In this document: positions 26,347 to 37,200 of the stretch, piece by piece
How positions within the stretch are numbered: position 1 is the first letter of the stretch
Layout: every line of letters begins with the position of its first letter
Assembly (NCBI GenBank): GCA_003415625.1
Contig: PYIU01000010.1
Span: forward strand, 2,416,501-2,480,500
From: Aquanectria penicillioides
Taxonomy: Eukaryota > Ascomycota > Sordariomycetes > Hypocreales > Nectriaceae
Direction of reading: 5' to 3'
DNA length: 64,000 nucleotides
Notes under the pieces: model-generated
Seen by the model: only the letters and a program-made list of their open reading frames with translations
What the model was told of the DNA's origin: nothing
The model's database searches: none
Made by a program: the position numbers and the translations under genes

Positions 26347-29014
26347 ATGGACCTCAATGATGGATGTGATGCCATCGGTTTCCAAACCGGGGGTGCTCCC
26401 GAAACCGCTACGACGAGCCACATGAGTAAGTTTCCAAGTTCGCAGATCTCAATTCCCAGAGTGATTGACAGATTTCCAGCCCGTGACCGGATTGAGCCCA
26501 GAGAAGATATCAACTCCTGCTACAAGTGTGGTCAAGACGGCCACATTTCCCGCAACTGCCCTATCAATGGCGTCGCCGGCCTGGCTACCGAGTGCTACAA
26601 GGTTATTATTGCCCGCGTTTGCGCCACGGAAGATTTTCTCTAACCAAAGCAGTGCGGCGAGATGGGCCACATTGCTCGCAACTGCAACAACTCCTCTTAC
26701 TCCAATAACTACGGTGATGGTGTTGGCTTCAGCGGTGCTGGCAAGACCTGCTACTCCTGCGGCGGCTACGGCCACACTTCTGGTGGGTTGCATCAGCTTC
26801 ATTCAAATAAATCGGACTAACTATGGCAAAGCTGAGTGCGTCAACGGCATGAAGTGCTACAATTGCGGCGAGTCTGGCCACTACTCCCGTCATTGCCTCA
26901 AAATTGCTTCTGCAACCATGGATGCACCAGGCCATGCAAATATAGGCTCCATACCTCTACCGAATCCATCGTCAGCGGCAAGCAATTCGTTGCAACTTGT
27001 TCGAATAAGCACCATGGCTGCAAATGTTGGACCCAATCCACGCCCCAGCTTCAACAAAGCATCATTACGCATAGCTGGAAACCTGAAAACAATGACTGAA
27101 GATTGGTCTCGGGAGGAATGGGACAATCGACGTCGTATTGTTCACTTCACAAGGATGAAAAGTAATTCTGCAATTTTTGCAAAATTCAAGGCTATTTCTA
27201 TCAATGAAATTCCAGTGAACGGTATATGCATCTCTTGCATTTGGTGGGCTGAGAGATCAGAATGCTGCGTTACTTCAGTCGACTTACTACGCCTAATCGA
27301 AAAGCTTATTGATCCAACTAATCGACTTGGTGTCGAGGAGAAGAACCGCATCCGCCGGAATCTAGAAGGATTCCGTCCATCGATTGTGTCCAAGCAAAAG
27401 GCCGAGACTGAGGAGTTCATGAAGCTGATCATTGATTTCCCACACCCAAAGCCCAGAAATATTGAGAAAGACATCAAAATATTTCCTTGGAATGTCCTTG
27501 AGCAAGCACTCAAAAAGATCATAGCGAAATACTCTGCAGTCCCTGCAAATTTTGGTTATGAATCAGGACAGTTCTTACCCCCAAACAATCGCTTCGAAGA
27601 TGTAGCCGAGGATCATACCAATTTACGCCATGAAGTTACTAGACAAGTTCCGGCCACGGATGCCAAAGATGCACAGCCTTTACCGATACGGACGCCGCCG
27701 ACGTCTGGTGTCGTGCCCCGGTCGGAGCGTGCAGGCTCTGTGAACTCCTCTGTGAGCGATACTGAATCATCGAGTACAGACACATTCGGTTCTCCGAACG
27801 AAATTAAATGCGCGAAAACGGATGAGATGCTTGAAAGATTGTTATCGGCCCTGCAACATTGGCTTTATAAAAGGATTGCCGAATGGCGGCATCAACAAAT
27901 CTCTTGTGCCTCAGGCTCTGAAACGAAATCTACCGAGACCAATTCTGGGCTATTACAAAGGAGCCCCCAAAAGCAAACTATCGGCAAGAGAGAGAGGAGT
28001 CAGCGGGATGAGGGAATGGACGAGGATGGTGTTGGGGGAAACAAGCGTGGCAGCCAAGGTCAAGACAGTTGTGTCGACTATACGGCGTTGAGATTTGCAT
28101 GTCCGTTCTTCAAGCACAACCCGCAGAGTTACCAAACCACTGAGTGGCGGAGCTGCTGCTGGCCAGGGTGGCCTACAGTTCACCGCGTAAAGTTTGTAAC
28201 CCCGTCTGTTATTCATTTATGCAATAGGCTCCAGCCTCAGCACTAACATGTATCTACTCAGAGAGCATCTTTACAGGCGACACACTCTGCCTGCATTTCG
28301 TTGCAGTCGGTGTTGGCAAGATCTCAAGTCTGAAGAACTCCTAGCCGAACACGCCCGAGCCGAGATTGTTTGCGAGATCCAGCCTTTGGAGCAACAGGAA
28401 GGCATAACCCGAGCACAGGAGATGTCTTTACGATCAAGAAAAAAACGATGCGGTGTTGTGTCGGAGGAACAAAAGTGGATCGATGTCTATAAAATTTTAT
28501 TTCCCACCGATGAGAAAATCCCTTCCCCATGTATGAGCTCAAGTCTATTTGATTGGTAGTTGTCTAACTCTTGATAGATCCCGAGCTTTGCCCAATAGAC
28601 TCAAGTGGTAGTGTAGAGTCAGGAGATCCTCTTGCACGATTTGAGGAATTTGCGAGGAATGAGTTCCCACGACGAATCCGCCCGGAGTTGGAGGGTTTAG
28701 TCACACGCACTATTGAGCAGACCGTCACTCCTGAAGCAATTACTACAATTGTTCAGACAGCGCTTCAAGGAATAATCAGGACGTTTCGTGAGGCAAGCGG
28801 AGTACAGGGTAATGGGACCGAGGTGACCTCCGACCAGGGTCCATGTGAACAAAATCACATAATTGGTGATGACTCTCTCCTCTCATTTGATGATTTAATC
28901 TCTAACCGGGAAATGGATGAGTTCTTGGAATTCGACTTCTCTGAGATCAGTACTTTAGTAGAGGACAAAAAAGAGACGGACTCGGGGTACGGTTCTGTAT
29001 TCAATCAATTTTAG
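26347..29014 (+). CDS. Chimeric regulator: CCHC zinc knuckles + DUF7082 (Medusa-type) + C2H2-type domain
   Basis: Five exons join in frame: 26347-26601, 26653-26782, 26832-28191, 28262-28530, 28578-29014 (816 aa). Introns are 47-70 nt. Residues ~60-190 carry three CCHC/CYSC knuckle units as in Gis2/CNBP-type RNA-binding proteins (CYKCGQDGHISRNC, CYKCGEMGHIARNC, CYNCGESGHYSRHC) plus a partial CYSCGGYGH unit. Residues ~235-380 match DUF7082, the conserved domain of Medusa-type developmental regulators (ICISCIWW, RRNLEGFRP, PKPRNIEKD). Residues ~560-680 are the ascomycete C2H2-like block (ACPFFKHNP, HRVKEHLYRRH, RCSRCW), followed by an acidic tail. The knuckle exon runs into DUF7082 without a stop. 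The start is uncertain; an ATG at 27,014 in CACCATGG context would give a shorter protein without knuckles. Likely nuclear. Confidence 0.72.
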
Positions 29015-29946
29015 GCATCTTACCTCTTATTCCTAAAAGGTTGTCGCTAGTGACTTGATAATTTTGATTGCATTATTAATATATATATTCATCATATGTG
29101 AAGCTTTCTTTCTTTGCTAAACTTTCGGCACACATCATCTTTATGGATCAGATCTTCACGAAAGCCGTAACACGAATCACGTAGATATAACAAACACTTC
29201 CTATGTCATTCTATATCACCCACGCTGCTACACCTAGTACAAGGGCCTACTTCGTTGGGAATTTCTTGTTTTGTCCTAAGGGCTAGCATTCCTGCATGGG
29301 TACTGTCTTACATACCCAATATCCCCTGCCAACCTCGCTGAGGCGAGTCAATATGTCAACATGATTTTAGAGAATACTAACGGTTATTCAATTTCGAAAT
29401 CGGCAGTTTGGATTGAGATTTTGAAATATTAGGATACACTCTTATCTTATGTACAACCCCTTTCATCAATTCGTTCAAGGATACGCTTTTTGTGGCCTGT
29501 AATGTGCACTACTTGTCTAAGTCGCCCCTGTCGAGGTCTGATCGAGAAACATCAACAACTCAAGCGATGTTAGTTGGCGATCATCGTCACAGTCAGGGAG
29601 TAAGACTCTTTTATTCGCAACCGCACTGGTAGCGTAGAAGTATCCAGAAATCTAACCTTAGAATCCACAAAAGGCGCACTTGTGATTCTGGGCTGGGATG
29701 ACCCCGAGATATTGCTTTTTGTTGCGATTTGCAGCGACGCGAAGGGTGGCGCAATTTCGGCACGTAATAACTCATGTATTCTTAGTAATCGTACTTTGCA
29801 GAATGTTTGTCACGTGTGTTTTGAATCAGTGAAGTATTTATGCCGATCAGGCTGCGGTGCAGCCTCCTCGTCGTTGTCTTTACAATTCCCCTCTTTACGA
29901 TGCAGATGTGACTAGGCTGATGTCGTAACGAATCTTGTTTGAGGCT
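29015..29946. other. Intergenic
   Basis: No convincing coding signal. A short frame at 29,682-29,915 has no recognisable features. The region should hold the terminator of the upstream gene and the promoter of the NLR. Confidence 0.6.
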
Positions 29947-32900
29947 ATGGGCTTTAAAAGCAAGAGGTCGGCTAGAGTGCTAGGTATTCCTGCAGGAACG
30001 ACGAAGGAGCAATACAATGAGTTTGTCAAATATCTACTTCTACTTACAATTCCCGCCGAGCAAACTCGCGTGTCGTCAATCGTCACTAAAGCTAAAGGAA
30101 TAATCAAGAAGCCTCGACTCGGCTTGCGAGCCACAAGACGACACTTGAGTTCTAAGGCTATCGTGAGTAAAGACGTCTCTGAGAGAACTAGCCAATCAGC
30201 ACACACCCAAAGCGACACAGACTTAGCAGAGGAAGAGGAAAAAAGGTTGGCGGGTTATCAAACACCACCCTCCCCCTCTTTGCCCCCGACGACTTTTGCT
30301 TCTCAGAGCGGCAACCTCATCGGCACGGTGTCATTTGAGTCTTCAGAATGCCAAGTTCGGGCCTTGAACAGATACAATAAGACGCACACGAATTCCCTGT
30401 CGCGCCCGCAGTGGCGGGACTGGGACGTGTCTGATGATTTTCCGGGCATCACTGTGCTTTATGAACATAACCAGCCAAAGATGGAGTACGTTGCCTTGTT
30501 GTTACTGCCTTATTCCATTGGGCCGAGTTTTTAATCTTCCTCGTTTAGCATCTGCCTTGTCCACGGACTTGGCGGCAATGCCATGGACACCTGGACGGCC
30601 AAGAACGGCCGGATGTGGCCAAGGGATTTTCTGCCAGTGTCAACAAGCTTTGCTCAAAGTCGAATCATGACGTTTGGCTATGATTCGGACCTGAGAGACA
30701 GACAGACTGTCATGTCGCTCGAAAATTGGGCAGAGAGTCTCCTCTCTGATCTAAACAATGTTAGAACTACCGATCAGGTATATCATCGAAGCGCTAGGTT
30801 TTGACACAGTGTATGGCCAGCTAACTGACTCTGCATGACAGGAAAAGGGGCGACCGCTTCTGCTGGTATGCCACTCACTTGGAGGTCTCATTGCTCGCAA
30901 GGTAATGCCCATTACATACCCTACAACGTTATACAAGTCTTACAGATCGAGAACCAAATAACAACATTCTAGGCCATGGTACAACTGCCCAAAACCCGTG
31001 ATATCCAGGGTATTTCTCTGGCAAACTGTGGGCTCTTATTTCTAGCTACTCCACACTCCGGATCCACACAAGCTGACTGGAACAACTTCGCGGTGGCTGT
31101 CGCCAGCTTGATGGCTGGTGTGCGGACTGGGGTCTTGGATATGCTCCAGTCGTTCAACCCGACATCGGTGTGGGATAAGAGGGACTTTTTGGCTCTCAAG
31201 CCCCTTCCGCCCTTTCGATGCTTTGCCGAGGGCGAGAAGATGAAGATTGGGCATACAAATCAGCTGGTATGTTACCTTCTTCGCAAAGACTCCATTTCCC
31301 CAGCCACATTTTCTAATATTTGTCTGTTTCTGAACAGATCGTGACCCAGGACTCGGCAACCTTGGACGCGGCGCATCAAGCCGATACTATTATGGGCACG
31401 AACCACATCACCATTGCCAAATATGAGTCGGCCTTCCAAAATTTCGGGAAGATTACTGGAGGGTTAAGCTTGGTGTTGAGGGAGGTGACTGGCGCTGGCA
31501 GTGCTCCAACAGCGGCAGCATTGAACAATCGCCGCGTATGGTCAATCCTAACTCCAATTGATGAAGTTTATGTCTCTGATTTCTACGTATCAGCTTTTCG
31601 GTCACCCTCGATTCATCGCTCACGCGTATCCACCCCATAAGGGCCATTGGTGGGAAGGGGACCGAACACGCGAGGGGCCATCCCGGCTTATGAATGAGAC
31701 CCCATTCTTCGGGCGGACGCAAGACCTACAGCTTTTGAGAGACAGGTTTTCTCTGCCGCTAGACAAGCAAAACATGACAGTTATCAAGGGAATCGGTGGG
31801 GTTGGGTGAGTTGAAACTTAGACCGTCTTTCCAATATTAGTGACTCAATTCGCTGAGAAACAATGAACAGCAAAACCGAATTGTTGCACCGCTTTGTACA
31901 ATCCCAGAGAGGCACCAGAAATGTCTTCTTTCTGTCTTTTCATTCAGAAAAGTCACTGGAGCATGTACTTGGGGAGATCGCAATGTCAATAGGATTCGAA
32001 ATGCTCGAGAATTCGCAAAGCTGGGAACACTGGAGGAATATTCCGATTCCGGAAAGGGTTAAAACGTTTGTTGAGTGGCTTGGCAACGATTGCAACAAGG
32101 AATCAATCCTGGTTGTCGATGACATTGACCTGTTTGGACGTTCCAACCTCCAGAAAATCCTGAGATATCCGGCGTGGAACATTGTCATTTCTACCAGGGA
32201 CTCAGAGTTGTATGGGGGAAACCGAACGGTCATTGAGACGCGTTTGAGACCACTAAGTGACGGAGAGACGATCCCCCTGCTCCGGAGCATACTGAACACT
32301 GTAGCACCGGAGATGGCAAGCAGATTTAGCCATCGCCAGCTACTGTCCATAGCGCAACTAATCCACGGACACCCACTTGCGGCACGCCTAGCTATCCTCT
32401 TCATCATCTACCACTTTCCGACGTACAACGACCCCGCTCGAGCGTTCGCGGATCTCCTGCAGACTCCAGACTTGGACGAGCGGCGAACATTTCTCAACTT
32501 CGAACTAGACGGTGTTTCATTGCAGAAAACATTCTCCATATCCATAGAGAGATTAGTGGAGAGGCAAAAAGGCAAAGCGTTAAATAGTGCTGACGACGAT
32601 AAAGAACTTGGACCGCTAAGGCTTTTGCGGATGCTCCCCTACCTCCGCGTAGACCATGATTGTATTGACGACTTTATCAAGCACTCGAAGAGATGGCTCA
32701 AGGACCGCAGAGATGATTTTCCAGACCTGTATATTCTCCAAGCTGGCCCTACAGTGGTCTTTAATTGGCTCTTGCAACTACGCCAGGTGTCGCTATATCT
32801 CCACGATGACAGGTTGGGCGGCGCTAGGGCGCTCGGGTTTCACCCGCTCGTGATACAGTATGCAGTGCTACTCGTTGACGATGAGAAGAGAAAGAGTATT

Positions 32901-33539
32901 ATTCGTCAGGTATTTCAGCTCCTACATGAGATGGAAAGTCAGGGGGCACAGAAAGAACGGCTCGTCTCACCTCATTGTCTTCACTGCCTAAAAACATGCA
33001 TGACTCTTGACATCTCACTTCACAGTTTAGGGCTCCCTGATGGGGTTCTTGAATGGCTTGGAGAATTTCCACTCCAAGATGTCTTGAAAAACCGCAGCGA
33101 AGAAGTGACCGCTACCATTGTAGCCGATAATCCGTTTGACGACACTCAAGAGCAAGACCTCAGCGATGATGAGAGCCTGGCTCCGGGCTCTGAGAACGAA
33201 GTGAGGATTAACGAAGTCATAAGTAAATTGGCCCCCTTGAAAAATCGATTAAGTGATGAAACTAGCTTAAGAAATATTCAGAGCAGCGATGTGAAGACAA
33301 TCATGAGCTGTATCGAGATATGTGAAGAAGTGGGGAATTCGATTTTTGCCTATGAGATAGACCAGGAGGAGGAGGAGAAGGAGGAAGTAGAGGAAAGGGA
33401 AGCAGTTGGTCAAGTCAGGATGTACAAGTGGTACAAGAAGTTCCAAGAGTCAGTTGAAGACCTGTGCCAAATAATCCGGGCGACGAACCAGTATCCCGAT
33501 CTTGCGCGGAGGATGGAGATATTTAGAGCAAAGGCTTAA
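29947..33539 (+). CDS. NLR-type STAND protein: alpha/beta-hydrolase (SesB-like) + NB-ARC
   Basis: Seven exons join in frame: 29947-30485, 30549-30777, 30842-30901, 30973-31266, 31338-31535, 31594-31805, 31871-33539 (1066 aa). The N-terminal ~90 residues resemble the short leader of fungal hydrolase-NLRs. Residues ~180-420 form a SERAC1/SesB-like hydrolase: HGLGGN, nucleophile motif CHSLGG (Ser ~268), TPHSGS, and a late TNH likely bearing the catalytic His. The nucleotide-binding domain has P-loop GIGGVGKT (split by an intron, ~506-513), Walker B ILVVDDIDLF, a VISTRD sensor and a GLPL-like HPLAARL. The C-terminus is helical and acidic (EEEEKEE) with no ankyrin, TPR or WD repeats, which is unusual for the class. 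Such proteins act in non-self recognition and regulated cell death in fungi (family knowledge). The start ATG is the first in frame after an upstream TTG. Confidence 0.85.
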
Positions 33540-34217
33540 ACGCTAGTGGTCTGGACTTTCTCTTTGATATTGAAAATAGCTATCCAACTGTGGCGAATCT
33601 ACACTGTAAATTTGAACCGCTTTAGTTGTTAGTGCCTGTATTTGCAACGTGGACTTGCCAAAATCTCTCATTCGGCAAGCAGCCTTATCGGGCAACACGA
33701 GGCGTCAATCTACATATGGTAATATGTGCGACATTGCAATATCTACGGATAAACCAATACTACTGTCGCTCCCACAATATTTTGAAAGCCCATATAAGCA
33801 AAAGGCGGGCTGAGGGGATGTCTCATAATACCCGCACGATCATCAAGGGCCCGATCAGCACTCAACTTCAGCGACATCATTGGTGTTCAAGCCTTTATCG
33901 TTACGATGGGACATTGGGACCAATACAGTTGCAGCTAAGAAGGGAAATTGTCCACATTTCGCTTAATTAGGCCACAGATTTCCAGTCTATTATGAGATTC
34001 CTGCCGCATGTCCAACAAATTCTCCCAGTAAACAAGTTCAACAACAACATCAACACGAACGACAACAAGCGGACAGAGAATAGCAAGGTGTAGCACCCCA
34101 CTAAACGTGCCTTACAACGACGAACTTTGCTCATTCTCACCAACGAGACTCCGCTTGATTCTTTGATAGCGAACGAACGTGGGACACGCACCGAACTTCT
34201 GACGCGCGTTGCTCAAC
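33540..34217. other. Gap between NLR and PPIP5K fusion, with ankyrin-like debris
   Basis: No continuous frame. Around 34,090-34,215 two frames give pieces resembling an ankyrin unit (ETPLDSL, then AGANVEKLL in another frame). This looks like a broken repeat domain that once belonged to the NLR or to the next gene. A promoter for the next gene, if separate, must lie here. Confidence 0.4.
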
Positions 34218-37200
34218 ATGGCCAAGGCTGGAGCCAATGTTGAAAAATTGCTGCGGCTTTTTGCGTCGTTTCAGTGCAACAAAATCCCCATCGCTTTAAT
34301 CAGCCGAGCATGCCGCCCCAAACCGACCTGGTCTTTGGAGGGCGAGGTCGTTCTAAAAGACCCCCTGGAAGACAATGTTCCACAGTGGTTTATTGACTTC
34401 TACGTAAGCAACAAGCGTCTTTTTGACCATAAACTAAGCCATTTTGGCAACGACATTGATCATGAGGCAAATGGTAGTGATATCGCCCTGCTTCAGCTAG
34501 TCGAGATGATCAAGAAAGATAGGAGCAGCGACAACGATAATGATCAAGTCGATGTAGGACATCTTTCTACGGCAGGTCACCGTGAATCATTCTTCGACCT
34601 TCTCTCGATAGTCATCCATGCATTTCCATCGGAGAACGCCGAGATCATTGGCGAAGAAGTGGCAGCCCGGTTTCTGGGGGTAGCAACCTCATCTATTCTG
34701 CCAATATTGTCACTTCTTACGGATGAAGATATCAGGGGATGGCTGCACCGCGAGGATCCTAAGGTCCTCTCGCCCTACCCACTTGGAAACAAGCATCTGT
34801 AAGTCTTCCCACTAGCTGAAGGTGCATTGGTTTAATGATCTTGGAAGGAGCCCAGAAGCCCTTCCTTGCACGCACAGCAAAGATAATCTTTTGTACTCCA
34901 TGTTTGAGTTTCTTTTTGCTGTGTTTAGCGCACTAGGTCTCGATCACCACGAGATACCATGTTCTTTTCCAAAGAGGCTACTGGAACTTGTCGAGAGTGA
35001 GATTACGGTTGACTGCAAGAACTACTGCACCGTCTTGGTTGATACAATGGAGATCATTGTTACCATGGATGGCGAAGCATTCCATCACACCGTCCTGCCT
35101 CGCCTTTCGCACACTGGAAATAATCGGTGCAATGCCACAATTAGATTGTCCCTTGGCATTCTCGCATCAAACAAGGCCATCATAGAGAGCCCCCGCGCCC
35201 TCGCTGATGATGTAGCTAAGATGATCTCAGAGTGGAAGCCACTCTATGTCGACAGACCATCAACAATGGAATACCTCGCTGGTATAGGCCACTGGACAGA
35301 ATCAGAAGTAAAGAGAATCGGAAAGCCGCCGAAATGCACATCGCCCGACACGATTGCTTTACGTGGATTTCTGCAAGCTGGCAACGGGAGGTATCAGGCC
35401 GCCGTCGAGGACCTGGGAGAAGCCCTGAAGCTTGCAAAGGCTCAGTATACTATAGAGTCCATCGAGTACAGACTAATTGTATCTGAGCTTGCAGGCTGCC
35501 TCAATGCACTCCGCCGGGAAAACGAGGCACATAAGCTGGTAACGGACGCCCTGAGCCTAAAAGGAAGCCTGGAGGTCGGCGACGAGGCTGAAGATTGTTA
35601 CCTGGCCATGGCCCTCACCGACTCACTAATTGGCCAAGCAAGATATGAAGAAGCGATTGAGATCCTCGAGCGTGTGGTCAAAAACCCCAGTGCATCAGAC
35701 ACGGTTGTGATGCTGAGCGCCCTCCGGCTAGCGAAGTCTCAGCGTCGACTAGGTAACGTGCAAGCAAGCGAAGCATCGGAGCAACGATTTCACCCTTTCG
35801 GGGCAGACAGTCCCTTGTTGAAGGGCATCAATCTTCTGCACAACGTGCCGGCAAGGCTACGCGAGGATTACATCGAGGAGGTCGCCTGCAACCTCTCAGC
35901 TCTCTCTGTGGCAGAGACAGAGCAATCCAAGAATGAAAGAGAGGTTGTGAAAAAGATAAACGATTTTCTAGCTCCTGGGAGAGTACAGTCTTCTTTTAGT
36001 CCATCCATAAATTGGCTCAACGAAGTCGAACGCGTAAAATTCGAGCAGGGCGAACAGCAAGGAGCTCGGGACCTCCATAGGACTGCTAAAGACCATACCA
36101 GCCAAACTACCCCCATGCCATCGGATGTTCACACCAGCACCCCTTCGGACGGCGTCCATGGAAGACCCAAGAGGAGCAGGGTCCCCTATCCCAGCGAAAG
36201 ACCAGATAGTGAGTGCCACCCCTGTCTTAACGTTGAAGATGGAGAGAGTATTGTCACCATCCTTTAGTGGAAGGTTTGATTTCCTAACCTCATCGCAGTG
36301 AAACCTCCTCCGTCTCGTATCCTTGGGATTTGCGCTATGGATGTTAAAACGAGGAGCAAGCACTGTCGGGCCATTTTAAATCGACTTCGTGAAAAACTCC
36401 CGTTCGATGTTCTCGTCTTCGGTGACAAGGTGATTCTCGACGAAGGTAGGTTTTGTGTTCCGGCATTAAATGATTCAATACTGACATGTATAAAGGCATC
36501 GAAAACTGGCCCCTTTGGTAAGTTTTCTTTCATCTGATATTCTGAAACCAGCGTCTAGGGAAACCAGTTTTGTCTTTACCCTGGCATGAACCGTCGCTGG
36601 CCCGCGTCCCGTTGCCACCAAGCCCTCTTGCTGAGTTTAGAGCTAATACAATACTTGCTGTTGTAGTGACTATCTCATCTCTTTCTATTCAGATGGGTTC
36701 CCGTTGGAAAAGGCCATTGCCTATGTCAAGGCTCGGAAACCTTATTGCATCAACGACCCAGTCATGCAAAAAGTCATACGGGATCGACGCCTCGTCCTCG
36801 ACATCCTTGATCATATTGGAGTTCCAACCCCGAAGCGTCTCGAGGTAAACCGTGATAGTGGCCCTAGTATAATGACACGTGAAGTCGCAAAACATGTCAA
36901 AGACGCGTGCGGTCTAGAATTCACCCCCAACAACCCTCGTATTCTCAACAAGCCGTCCAGGGTCGAGCTGATCAACAACGGTGATACTTTAAGTGTGGAC
37001 GGGGCCTTGCTAGGAAAGCCCTTTGTTGAGAAGCCGGTGAGTGGTGAGGACCACGATATTATCATTTATTTCCCCCAATCCGCTGGCGGCGGTGCCAGGA
37101 AATTGTTCAAAAAAAGGGCAACAAGTCCTCGGAGTATGATGCTAGCTTCAACATACCCAGAGCCATCTCCGAGCCGGAGAAAAGCTATATTTATGAAGAA

